In this document: positions 33,162 to 43,261 of the stretch, one piece after another
Numbering within the stretch: the stretch's first letter is position 1
How the letters are laid out: each line of letters begins with the position of its first letter
Assembly: GCA_963921935.1 (NCBI GenBank)
Contig: OY998180.1
Coordinates: 209,974,744-210,038,743, forward strand
Length of the DNA stretch: 64,000 nucleotides
Direction: 5' to 3'
Origin: Galeruca laticollis
Lineage: Eukaryota; Arthropoda; Insecta; Coleoptera; Chrysomelidae
Program-made: the position numbers and the translations under genes
The notes under the pieces: model-generated
Databases searched by the model: none
The model's input: the letters and a program-made list of their open reading frames with translations, nothing else
Told to the model about the DNA's origin: nothing

Positions 33162-33733
33162 TATCCGCACTTTTTTTATTCTCGATAAACAGGCTTCATA
33201 TTTGATGCTTGTAAATTTAAATATTATTTTCAGTAGAACTCTGTATTATTTAACTATCCTCGTACACAGAATTTACTTAAAATTAGGCAGTCGTATAAAA
33301 AATGCATACATGTTTATAATTTCAATTCGTACCATTTATGAATATTCCTATATAATAATGATTTGTTTACCATACTATACAAATGCATAATATAAAATTA
33401 TAATTTATGAAAAACATTGTTGGAAATAAAACAAGTATTCTGTATTAGATACCATGCACCAGAGATATTTACTAAATCTAAATGTTTTGCTAAAAAAATG
33501 TCTTTGATAAAATTCTTATTTTTAGTATAAACAAAATGACAGTTATGATAAAGGTATATAATAATCATGTTTACCATATCTGTCAAAACAATATTAATAC
33601 TAAAGAATAATTTGACATGCCGTGTACATCCAAATATTTAAACTATTCTTTAAAAGTAGTAGAAAACACTGATTTTTAGGTTAAGATTTGATGATTCAAC
33701 GAGGGTTGTTGGGAATGGTAGAATTGAACTCAC
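33162..33733. other. No gene recognised; intron side of the host exon
   Basis: AT-rich sequence. If the exon at 33734-33963 is real, this is the start of its first intron on the minus strand. Confidence 0.4.
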
Positions 33734-33963
33734 CGATAATAGGGGAAAGCCTGCGGCACGTGTAAGTCAATGGGAGTAGCGGGGTGATGGGTGGCGTAAG
33801 AGTGATGGTCCCTAGTTTGCATCATACTGGTGGCAGCCGCCGCAGCGACAGCTGCAGCGGCGGTATGTTGATGACCCAACACTGCCGCCCAGGGCGAGGA
33901 AGGGAACCCTCCTGGGTGCTCCAGCTCGGAGGTGCACCTACGCACAGTCACACTGAAGTGCAT
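33734..33963 (-). CDS. Probable first coding exon of a host gene (Ala/His-rich)
   Basis: The minus-strand frame encodes SSPWAAVLGHQHTAAAAVAA, then SMMQTRDHHSYATHHPATPI and DLHVPQAFPYYR. It ends at a strong donor, CG|GTGAGTT (exon end at 33734, phase 2). Poly-Ala and His-rich stretches are common in developmental transcription factors. I chose the ATG at 33963 as the longest frame; the ATG pair at SMMQTRD is an alternative start. The GC content is far higher than in the surroundings, and it lies downstream of a GC-rich region. I do not recognise the gene. The remaining exons would lie to the left or outside the window. Confidence 0.5.
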
Positions 33964-34380
33964 GCAGAATATGCACCCACCACACTCGACGGCACTGCAC
34001 CTGCACCTGGCAGATCATCCGAAACACCGATGCCCTTTTAACTCGTCCGTCGCTAGTCGCTGACAACGCTACCGATAAACACCCCGAGGACTCGCTGTCC
34101 TCTCGCGGCTAGCATTGATATATATCTAGCTAAGCTACTTACTAAAGGTGCCGAGTTATACTGTACCAGACTTCTTCGGTGTTTTTCGAGAGAGCGGCCG
34201 CCGTTCTCTGTTCTGTTATGAATAACTGAAGGAGTTAGCGAGGGCGGGACTCGCGTGCATGCCCAACGGATCATGTGACCGTGCCGCGGACTCCCGTAAG
34301 GCCGGCTCGACGGGCTCACGTAGCCCGCCTTTGTGCGGTACTCCCACTCGAGGCGTGTTTCCCAACTCAATTCGGAGATA
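33964..34380 (-). promoter_or_regulatory. GC/CpG-rich putative promoter and 5' untranslated region
   Basis: This is the only strongly GC-rich stretch in the window, with many CpGs (for example GCGGCCGCCG, TGCCGCGG, AAGGCCGGCTCGACGGG). It lies directly upstream of the minus-strand exon. A TATA-like run (GATATATATC) occurs near 34115-34125 on the minus strand. No experimental start is known. An open frame at 34053-34370 is probably an effect of base composition. Confidence 0.45.
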
Positions 34381-35310
34381 AGCTAAAAGGTAACGCTTGT
34401 TATACCTTACAGTGAAACACTGTTTTAACGACGTTGTCTTCTGCGGGTTTGAGGAGGCTGATGGCAGAATTCTTGCTGCTATTCACTGTATGTGTATACT
34501 TTCTGCTGATAATATCGTTTGGTTACAGATGATTCGAATCGATGTTGCAATTGAAAGCGACAGCATATACGAGGGACGTTCCAGAAAAAGTTTCACATTT
34601 TTATTTTATTAAATATTATAAACGAATATTTTTGACCACAAAATAATTACTGAAATATTGTTTATAATATTTAAATGTTATTTGTTGTAAAATGTAAGAT
34701 CTTTTATTTTATCAGCTCGTTAAATATGACATTGACAATATTACAAAAGAAATAAAAGCAGTAAAAGACAAAAACAACTAAATACAAACAGCGGTTAAAC
34801 AAATATTAGATACATGGAGAAATTACTAAAGTCTAAACACTGAAGCCTCTCGGACACGTGACTTAGATGACGATATTATTCAACACATACTATGTTGTTA
34901 CTGTCTTCTTCTAATAACAAAAAAAGAACGAAACTCAATACAAGTATTTGCCATATTGTTTTGATTCAGATGCATATGGTTGATGACGTATCAGTCACCT
35001 GTCGAAAAAGATTCAGCGTTTCTACGGTATAAAGAAATTGTATCGTGTGTTTTATCCGCCTGTTATAGTCGGCGTAAGAGATACAGTGTGAACTTTAAGC
35101 TTTCGAGTTTTCGTTTACTTGAATACCGTCATAGTTCAGTCAATATTATAATTTAAAATGCTCATTTGACGATAAATTCATTTAATATTATAATTTCAAC
35201 TAATAATCGTAAAAATGTATTTAATAACTTTATAATTATTAAATATTTTTACTTATCGACTGTCGATTATTTTTAAACCGCAATTATGGAGCGCCATCCT
35301 ACTTTTTAAG
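34381..35310. other. No gene recognised
   Basis: AT-rich DNA. A short block near 35077-35120 resembles the sequence before the mariner remnant at 24.5 kb. Nothing else is supported. Confidence 0.4.
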
Positions 35311-35314
35311 ATAC

Positions 35315-35755
35315 TGTTACGAAACAGAACACTGGTATAGTCCTTAAATCCGACTCTGTCTAGGCCAGGTATGAAAGTTAAAATTATGGCGGACGCGCTG
35401 GTTTCCTAGAATTGTTTACGAATTGTGACTATCTTATCTACATTGTTTTTGTGACCAGTCTTATCTAGAAAATGCCAGGAAGCCAATTGTTTTTGTAATC
35501 TAGAATTATCTAGTGAAAGAGGCATTAATATATAAGAAGAGTTTAGTTTAGTTGATAATTTGACATCGTGAGATAAACAAGTAAATAAGTGAATATCAAT
35601 TTGTGATCTGTTTATATAAATTAGTTTAAGTGAATATACTGTGTATATAATTAGGGAATAGTATAGTGAATAAATAAATTAAGTAAGTGAACCTACCGAG
35701 TGTTTAAAGTTTATCCCACCCATTTACCGTTTAAATAAATTAGAAAAACATTACA
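35315..35755 (+). repeat. 5' LTR of the Ty3-type element
   Basis: It begins TGTTACGAAACAG and ends AAAAACATTACA, with TG..CA ends. It is 441 bp long and matches 39387-39823 along its length. Confidence 0.9.
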
Positions 35756-35756
35756 T

Positions 35757-35773
35757 TGGTGTCAGAAGTGGGA
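35757..35773 (+). other. Primer-binding site (tRNA-Leu type)
   Basis: TGGTGTCAGAAGTGGGA begins one base after the 5' LTR. It would pair with the 3' end of a tRNA whose acceptor stem starts GTCAGAA, as in some tRNA-Leu. The tRNA identity is inference. Confidence 0.65.
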
Positions 35774-35799
35774 TAATATAAATAAATTGCTACGTAAAA

Positions 35800-37305
35800 A
35801 TGGCCAAGAGACTATGTGACCTCAAAGTGGCGGAACTAAGAGCAGAATTGGAAGATCGTGAGTTGGAAACGTCCGGTAAGAAAAGTGAATTAGTAGAACG
35901 ACTTAAATTGGCACTGGAAAATGACGGCTTTGATCCAGAAATAGTTTTATTCAATGACGACGCTTCCACCTTAATCTCGTCAATTTCTGCTAATATTTCT
36001 GCTAACATGGACGGGAAGATTTCTGATATGAAGAACGATATTTCTACTATGAAGATTGATATTTCGGCTAACATGGACGAGAAGATTTCTGCCATGGAAG
36101 AGAAGATTCCAACGAATGTGAAAATCGATATTTCGGCTATAAAGAACGATATTTCTACTTTGAAGAACGATATATCTGCCGATATCTTATTAATGAAAAA
36201 CGACATTGCCGCTGACGTTGAAAATAAAAGTACGTGTCTAAGATCTGAAACCGAGAATAAGATTACAACGATAGACGAGAAAATCGAGCAATTAGAGGAA
36301 AATATTGCCGACTCAAGAACGCGGGAAACGAAACCTTGCAAGCCAGAAACACTACCTAAGTTTGAAGACATTGGTAGTTTTACCCGAGTCAAGGCCCCAA
36401 CGTTCGATGGAAAAATGTCGTGGACCAATTATGTGAAACAGTTTGAAGCAGCCGCTAGAGTGAATAATTGGTCCGATAAGGAGAAGGCAGTGAACTTAAC
36501 CATCGCGCTTCGAGGAGATGCCTTAGATGTACTTCAGACGATACCTCTTGAATAAATGGATGACTTTGAGCAGATAAAAAAGAAGCTGGACATGTGATAC
36601 GGTCACGAACATTTGGAACATTTGTACAGATTCCAGCTGAAGAACCGAAGGAGGAAACGTGACAAAACCCTTCAAGAGTATGAAATGGATATTGCCCGAC
36701 TAGTTCGATTTGCTTATCCATCAGCACCAGAGAACATAATGGAATGTTTAGGAATCCAGACCTTTATTGACGGCTTATGTGACCACGATATGGAGAAGAC
36801 GCTTCGATTAGCCCATCCCAAAACATTAGTTGACGCATTAACAGCTGCTCTTGAATATGAAGCAGCAACGAAGGCTTCGGGTTACAACAAAGGTAGGACC
36901 ATGCAGGAAAAAGGTGGCGATGACAGACTTGACCAGATCGTCAACCTATTGAAAGGTATGGTAGACGTGAAGCCGAAGAAGATCAGGTGCTGTAATTGTC
37001 GCGAGCTAGACCATGCACGCAGTTCGTGTAAGCATCCTACGACTTCTGCAAACCAAGAACCTCTTAAATGCAAAGCAGCCACGAAGGGTTCGCGGTACAA
37101 CAAAGGTAGGACAATGCAGGAAGAAGATGACGATGACAAACTTGACCAGACCGTCAACTTGTTGAAAGGTATAGCAGACAAGAAGCCGAAGAAGATCAAA
37201 TGCCGGAAGTGTGGAGAGCTACAACACGTACGCAATCCGTCCAAGCGCCCCAAGACTCCTGTAACCCAAGAACTCCGGTCACAGGGGAAATCAGACAGAG
37301 GTTAA
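35800..37305 (+). pseudogene. Gag with N-terminal SAP domain and duplicated zinc-knuckle region
   Basis: The ATG at 35800 is the first after the primer-binding site. Residues 5-45 form a SAP motif (LKVAELRAELEDRELETSGK, KSELVERL), a DNA-binding fold. Next comes a coiled-coil-like run of repeated I-S-A/K-N-D-I-S units (about residues 60-140), then the capsid region. Two stops interrupt the frame, TAA at 36553-36555 and TGA at 36595-36597. The C-terminus holds a CCHC knuckle, CCNCRELDHARSSC. About 60 residues including the knuckle are then duplicated, and in the second copy CRKCGELQHVRNPS the last Cys is Ser. The frame ends at 37303-37305. It would coat the element RNA if intact. Confidence 0.8.
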
Positions 37306-37355
37306 CATCCAGCTGATGTGTATCACCGAAGAGCCAACTCTTTGCCTAGACGGTC

Positions 37356-39008
37356 ATGCCGTGTAGACAATGCAATAAGTCGAAATCTAAGAAAGTTGCA
37401 GTTTCAAGAATTACAGTAGTCAACGAGGAATGGTCACCCACCAGGATCAGAGAAGATCAGGAGAACGATCCTCACCTGAAGATGATCCGGCAATGGAAGG
37501 AAGAAAATCGGCGACCTACCTGGCAAGAAGTGTCAAGATTGTCACCGAAACTCAAGGCCTATTGGGCTCAGTGGGACTCCCTTGTCCTGGAAGAAGGGCT
37601 GTTGAAAAGAGTCCTTGAAAACGATGATGGTTCCGAGATGAGGAGACAGCTAGTTATCCCGAGAACAAGAGTAGCTGAAGTACTAAAGAAGTTACACGAC
37701 AGTCCATCGGAAGGTCATCTGGGAGTGAAGAAAACCCTCCAGCGAATCCGTGAGAGGTTTTATCGGATAAAAAGCTCCGATGATGTGAAGGACTGGTGTA
37801 AGAAATGTACGACTTGTGCTACGAGTAATGGACCACATCGTAAGAGAAATGCACCTATGAAACAGTATAATGTTGGAAGTCCTTTCGAAAAGATTGCTTT
37901 AAATATCGCTGGACCATTTCCGACGACAGAAAATGGTAGCAAATACATACTGGTTGTAATGGATTATTTCACAAAGTGGGTGGAAATTTACGCTATCCCG
38001 AACCAAGAGGCCACAACTGTCGCGGATGTATTGGTGAAGGCATTTATCAGCCGATATGGAGTGCCATTGGAAGTCCACAGTGACTAGGGAAGAAATTTCA
38101 AAAGCCATCTATTCCAGGAGATTTGCGAGAAGCTGGGAATGAAGAAGACCAGAACAACAGCATTACATCCACAGTCAGATGGAATGGTCGAGAGAATGAA
38201 CAGGACTATTGGAAAATACCTGTCCAAAGTAGTTTCCAGCCATCAGAGAGATTGGGACCAGTATCTTTCCCTATTCGCATTGGCTTATCGATCTGCCGTC
38301 AATGAGTCCACGGGTAAAACACCTGCGAAAATCCTGTTTGAACGTGAAATGAGGCTTCCTTGTGACCTGGAATTTGGCTGTCGCCCTGGAGAAGATCTAG
38401 CAGGAGCAGACTACGTGATCCAATTGAGAAGAAGGCTGGACGATATTCATGAATTAGTTCGTACAAATCTTCAAGTTGCCAGCGATAGAATGAAAAGTCG
38501 GTACGACACGCAGGCCACAGAAGGCGGTTTTGAAGAAGGGGACAAAGTATGGTTACACAACCCGACGAGGAGAAAAAGATTTTCTCCAAAATTACAAAAA
38601 TCCTGGGAAGGTCCATACTTAATCAAGAAAAGGATCAATGATGTTATATATCGCATAAGCAAGATCCCCAACGGAAAACCAAAAGGAGTTCACCCAAACC
38701 GACTATCGCCATTCGAAGAAGACCATGACCTAGACAAAGGAGTAAACCATATTCGAGATGTATCTGACCCTACCTTCGATGAATTTATGGGCGCGTATGG
38801 AGGTACCGGGAAAGCTAGATATGGAGTTACTTCAGAGCAACGACAAGATTTGTTCACTCTCCCTGAAGATTATTCACTGGCATACCACATCTCCGCCCAT
38901 CCCAAGAACGCACGAGGGTTGGATCCGTCTTTCGAAAGAAGTTCAGCAATTAGAAAAACTTTAAGACCAGATTCCAGCCCCTGGCAAGACAATGAAACTG
39001 AAACATAA
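37356..39008 (+). pseudogene. Ty3-type integrase (Pol C-terminal part), one stop, altered active site
   Basis: The sequence before 37356 still resembles the end of RNase H (HRRANSLPRR), so protease, reverse transcriptase and most of RNase H have been deleted. The integrase has the HHCC finger (LHDSPSEGHLGVKK ... CKKCTTC). The first catalytic Asp is replaced by Asn (ALNIAGPFP). The second is in EVHSD followed by a TAG stop (38085-38087). The Glu is in HPQSDGMVERMNRTIGKYL. A GPY-like module follows (KSWEGPYLIKKR..VHPNRLSPF). The frame then runs into the macrodomain at about 38840, in the same frame as integrase. It is not functional as written. Confidence 0.85.
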
Positions 39009-39240
39009 TTCGCGGTACGTCTTTTACGTGGTAACTAAAAATGAATTTCAAGATCGATCTACCTACCGCGATGTGTGGGAAGCACTTCGAAACCTACGAG
39101 ACCATGTGTTGGAATCCAGCGTGAAGAAACTGGCTATGCCTAAGATAGCGAGTAACCAGTTGGATTGGCGAATCATCAGGAACATGGTAGAGATTATCTT
39201 TCAAGATACCGGTGTCCAGATATTAATTTGCAGCTACAAC
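38840..39240 (+). pseudogene. Macrodomain (OARD1/TARG1-like) carried by the retrotransposon, frameshifted
   Basis: Macrodomains bind ADP-ribose, and OARD1-type members remove it from proteins. The first half is fused in frame behind integrase and reads DLFTLPEDYSLAYHIS, then HPKNARGLDPSF at the place of the glycine-rich loop. Near 38930 the frame shifts by one. The second half continues as SKEVQQLEKL, a stop at 38962-38964, and then RYVFYVVTKNEF, TYRDVWEALRNLRDH, AMPKIASNQLDWRIIRNMVE and FQDTGVQILICSYNP. The latter matches the R-Y-x-Y-Y-L-V-T-K and (S)MP.I....L.W segments of the family. Both halves are in order, so the whole domain was once present. The identification is from family knowledge, without alignment. 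Confidence 0.7.
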
Positions 39241-39274
39241 CCCCCGTTATCAGTATCCGATGAAGACGGTGCCC

Positions 39275-39340
39275 TGCTATTTCCATGAGATCGGAAAGTG
39301 TAGAAAGGGAGCCAATTGCCGATTCGAACATCCAGTTTAG
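39275..39340 (+). pseudogene. CCCH zinc finger at the 3' end of the retrotransposon ORF
   Basis: The frame reads CYFHEIGKCRKGANCRFEHP and stops at TAG 39338-39340. The spacing is C-x7-C-x5-C-x3-H, a CCCH finger of the RNA-binding kind. It is one base out of frame with the preceding macrodomain half, which ends in a stop at 39286-39288. It lies immediately upstream of the polypurine tract, so it is the last coding module of the element. Confidence 0.65.
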
Positions 39341-39373
39341 GCTACACAAAAGTTTCAGGAGGAACTTCCATTT

Positions 39374-39386
39374 AAGGAGGGGGTAA
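39374..39386 (+). other. Polypurine tract
   Basis: AAGGAGGGGGTAA lies directly before the 3' LTR, the expected position for plus-strand priming. Confidence 0.75.
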
Positions 39387-39823
39387 TGTGACGAAACAGC
39401 ACACTGGTATAGTCCCTAAATCCGACTCTGTCTAAGCCAGGTATGAAAGTTAAAATCATGGCGGACGCGCTGGGTTTCCTAGAATTGTTTACGAATAGTG
39501 ACTATCTTATCTACATTGTTTTTGTGACCAGTCTTATCTAGAAAATGCCAGAAAGCCAATTGTTTTTGTAATCTAGAATTATCTAGTGAAGGGACCGATC
39601 AAGAAGAGTTTAGTTTAGTTGATAATTTGACATCGTGAGATAAACAAGTAAATAAGTGAATATAAATTTGTGAACTGTTTATATAAATTAGTTTAAGTGA
39701 ATAATACTGTGTATATAATTAGGGAATAGTGTAGTGAATAAATAAATTAAGTAAGTGAACCTACCGAGTGTTTAAAGTTTATCCCACCCGTTTACTGTTT
39801 AAATAAATTAGAAAAACATTACA
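39387..39823 (+). repeat. 3' LTR of the Ty3-type element
   Basis: It begins TGTGACGAAACAG and ends AAAAACATTACA, 437 bp, followed by ATAC. Confidence 0.9.
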
Positions 39824-39827
39824 ATAC

Positions 39828-40928
39828 TTAGCGTTAATGTATAGAACAAAATACATTCCTTTAAACAATATTAACCAATTTATTTTTAAAAACATGTTAA
39901 ACATAACACTACCTAATATCTCGTTTTATTAAGAATAATTAGAAATGTAAACTTCAAATAACTTATTATTTTTCACATCATTGACTGAACTATAACTAAT
40001 ATTTTTGAGAATGCGTTTTTTATACGATCACAGGTGTTCACTTTTTAGTTGGTAGTCTGACATCAAGAAAGAGTGTAGTATTTTCTGAGGAATTTGTGTA
40101 AGTATGAGGGAAAGGTTGTTGTAAATGATACTTTGGAATACTTTATTTAGTGTTCTTGATTCACTTTGTATGTGACAGTTTTGAACGTAGTTATTTGATG
40201 ACAGATAGAAAAATATGTAATTCAGTTGTCAATATAGATTCGTACTTTTTCATCGATTTATTTTGCGTTGACAGTCATATTTTACATTGTAATTACTCCT
40301 CCATCAGAAAAGATATATATTTTCACCGGGTAGGTGATTTTGTATAAGAAGTTCCTCTAAAATTGTGGCGACCTTGACAGGACATATTGATGCTCAGCAG
40401 AGAATGTTATAAGGATATTGGTAAGGAAGTCGTTACGAAAAGAACTGGTTTACGTCCCCAGTCCCTCTCTGATATTATAAATAGTTTGTGTCCTATGTCT
40501 AGAGCTTCTTGTCTATTGGCTTTGACATGTTCAAGCCACAGTAAAGATATAATAATATGATAACAACACCTCGTAAGTCCTGAAATAAAATGCCGTTTGA
40601 ATGTAAAAACACTCGTATCTCACGTTTTTTTTTAAGTTAAACTTTACTTTGTTCAAGTTAATCGTTGTAACAACTGATCTAATTCGTTGAAATAACTACA
40701 TTTCAGAAAAAAAAACTTTAATAGTTATATTTGCAATTATGGGAAGTTTTATGTGATTTGCCAAAATATACATATTTTGAAATACGAGGTTCTGACATCT
40801 GAGCGACGATATGCGGTATACATATACATACTTGCAACAAGTAACTATGTATAGAGAAGAAAACTGGCAAATTGCCTATTTGGACGAAACTTGATATGAT
40901 ACACACGACACGGTTAAGAAAAGATGGA
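39828..40928. other. No gene recognised
   Basis: AT-rich sequence without supported coding regions or repeats. Confidence 0.4.
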
Positions 40929-41350
40929 CTGATGGGTCAAAAATTTGTAAGCCAACAATGCCTGCAAACAAAAGGATCCAGCCTTATTATTATGCAGATG
41001 CGTGGAAATAAACCTAGAAAGAAACTATGATAAATGTGACATATTGATCCATTCTGATAGTCACGCAGCTATCAAAGCATTGAGCTCCCAAGTCATTGCC
41101 TCAAAGTTAGCATGGGAGTGCCGAATAAAACTTGATAAATTAGGCAAGAATAATAGGGTCTCTTTAGTCTGGGTTCTTGGCCACTCGGGAATCACGGGAA
41201 ATGAAGAGACCGATACACTTGCAAGGAAAGAAGCCCAAACGCCCTTTATTGGCCCGGAGCCTTTCTGTAGTATAGGAAAATACTCCTATAAGAAAGAGTT
41301 TCGGAAGAAAGAGGACATCGGGATTCGCTCACGGAGAATCATATGAACGG
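40929..41350 (+). pseudogene. RNase H domain fragment of an I/R1-like LINE
   Basis: WTDGSK at 40929 marks the start of an RNase H domain. After a deletion and a frame change the sequence continues EINLERNYDKCDILIHSDSH, AAIKALSSQVIASKLAWECR and SLVWVLGHSGITGNEETDTL, then ARKEA. These contain the acidic residues and the VLGHSGI..NE..D motif of LINE-type RNase H. A C-terminal extension (FIGPEPFCSIGK) is like that of I/R1-group LINEs. Neither a polymerase nor a poly(A) tail is attached. It is an isolated fragment. Confidence 0.75.
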
Positions 41351-42704
41351 ATATATGTTGTTGTAAGTGCCTCAGAAGGGAGTTTATCAATGGCAACAAT
41401 AGCTGCTCGGATGAAGTATTGTCTGGAGATAGTTACCAGTGCTTTTACTTCAATGCAGGCATCTCTGCCGAAAATTGGAGGGCCAGGAATCATGGTGCAG
41501 GTTTGTGTCTTGAGATTTTAAGCGATATTAATAGGAATAGATATTATTCATTGATCTGTGTTAAAGGTCGGGAAGAGGATTAAACTCAACTTAATATTTT
41601 AAGGTTTATATTTTAATAACACATCAACAAATTGAATAAAAGAAATTTTGATTTTTATATTTACGAATCGAAATTTTGGAAAAGGAAGTACAATCGTGTA
41701 CGAGTTATGGAGGGTCATTCTGTTTTGGGAATGATCGCTAAAAACTCAGAAGATCTGAAGAACATCAAGATTGTGGTGATTAGCAAGAGAAGAAGATGTA
41801 CTTACATGTTCAAAACAAAAAATGAAAATAAACGAGAAATGGAAATGGAAAGGTAAGAGCAATAAGAAGATAAGAAAACAAGAAAAGAAAAGAGAACACA
41901 AATTTAATTGATATAAAGAATCGTTAACCTTTTTTAGTTCGAAGCTATGACTTTAAAAAAAATGCAGTAAACTCAGAATGTATATAATAGGAGCGTATAC
42001 CTATTAGCGATAATAAAACATTGCAAATGATATGCAATTATAATAAAAAAATGCAGTAAGCAGTTATAATAGAAGCTCATTCCGATTCGCAAAAAATTAT
42101 CAAAAATTAAACAAAATCAGTTATTGGCACCATACTGAAATTCTAAAATATCAAAAAAAAATGAGATGCTAAACGCCTCAGAAAAATTAGAGGGGTAACC
42201 TCTACCAAAATATGAAATCTCAACGATAAGACAAGAAAACAACTACATTCCTCATATACAAAAAAATAATCACTAAGTGTGATATAGGGTGCTTAAGATC
42301 TCAGGTACACTAAACTCAAAAGAAAAAATCTAAATCAACTAAAGAAAAGAAGGAAAAAGTATCAGAGGAGTATGGTTCACTCAGACTCATAGATTGATGA
42401 GAGCATCAACCATGTAGAAAAAATTTCGCGAGATATAGAAAAAAAATACAAGGTAAGGGACAGAAATCTACTAAAAATGTGTGTGTGTTTTTAAAATACA
42501 TTACGTAACTATAAAGGAAAAAGAAAAAGAGAGAAAAAATAACAAGCCTTGGCCTTTCCCCCCTTTCCTACCATCGAAAAATTTGGAGAGAAGAAACTTA
42601 CCAAGACAGAACCAACACTGAAAATAATAACGGACCTAATATGAATCACCAGCTGTGATCGACCGCCAAAGATCGATTTTAATGACGAATTTGATCTATT
42701 TAGT
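41351..42704. other. No gene recognised
   Basis: AT-rich and purine-rich DNA. A short basic open frame (41632-41856, with SKRRRCTYMFKTKNENKREM) has no family I can name. Confidence 0.35.
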
Positions 42705-42939
42705 CAAAATGAGTATTTTTTTTTTTTTTTTTTTTTTATTTTACCGCATCAACCTCGAGGGTTATGAGCGGGGTTTCAAAAAAAAACATACAATAGGTAC
42801 TTATAGTCAAAAAACATACAATAGGTACTTATATTTTATGATAAAATTGGAGTCTTTCAGAAATTTGAGCACTTTTTCACAGTTTTCACTTAACGCGCGG
42901 TTCACGTTAGACGGAATGTTGTTAACTGTTCTTGTATCA

Positions 42940-43257
42940 CTAATTACAAATGTTTAACTTAACATGATGAATTACAGATACGGCTATGACCTCCAAATTG
43001 GTGTTGAGAGGAATGTGTGCGGCTTCAATAGAATTGTTGATTAGCATGGCAACTCCTCCACTAGCAATAGTTTGAACTGGTCTATTTTTACAAAAAATGG
43101 TGTAGTTTTTAATTTTAGGAAGCTTATTTCCTTTGAGGTGAGTTTCTTGCAGGCTAAGTATTAACGGTGACAATTCATTAATTAAGAGTTGTATGTTCGG
43201 TAGGTGGGTGTAAAAACCATTTAGGTTCCACTGAAGAATAAAATTTGAGTAAGCCAT
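42940..43257 (-). pseudogene. ORF2 start (AP-endonuclease N-terminus) of the I-type LINE
   Basis: ORF2 starts 5 bases after the ORF1 stop. It reads MAYSNFILQWNLNGFYTHLP, SLQETHLKGNKLP and ASGGVAMLINNS, the first motifs of a LINE endonuclease (N of WNLNG, E of QETH). After about 100 residues it is cut. Downstream (42942-42860) another frame, TRTVNNIPSNVNRALSENCE, looks like the natural C-terminus of ORF2. The polymerase and RNase H are deleted. Confidence 0.75.
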
Positions 43258-43261
43258 TACT

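Larger units (their letters stand above)
35315..39823 (+). mobile_element. Ty3/gypsy-type LTR retrotransposon with macrodomain cargo, internally deleted
   Basis: Two LTRs of about 440 bp flank the unit, which sits between ATAC duplications at 35311-35314 and 39824-39827. Order: LTR, primer-binding site, gag with SAP domain and zinc knuckles, deletion of protease, reverse transcriptase and RNase H, integrase, macrodomain, CCCH finger, polypurine tract, LTR. The LTRs differ by about a dozen substitutions, two single-base indels and one short replaced block near 35520/39590. The insertion is therefore not new. With no polymerase it depends on other copies. Confidence 0.85.

Noticed and set aside
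34053..34370. 105-codon minus-strand frame in the GC-rich island.
   Set aside because: Long frames are expected by chance in GC-rich DNA; no motif, and its position fits a promoter or 5' untranslated region.
35790..36428. 212-codon minus-strand frame opposite gag.
   Set aside because: It is antisense to the coiled-coil region of gag, and its regular hydrophobic pattern derives from those repeats.
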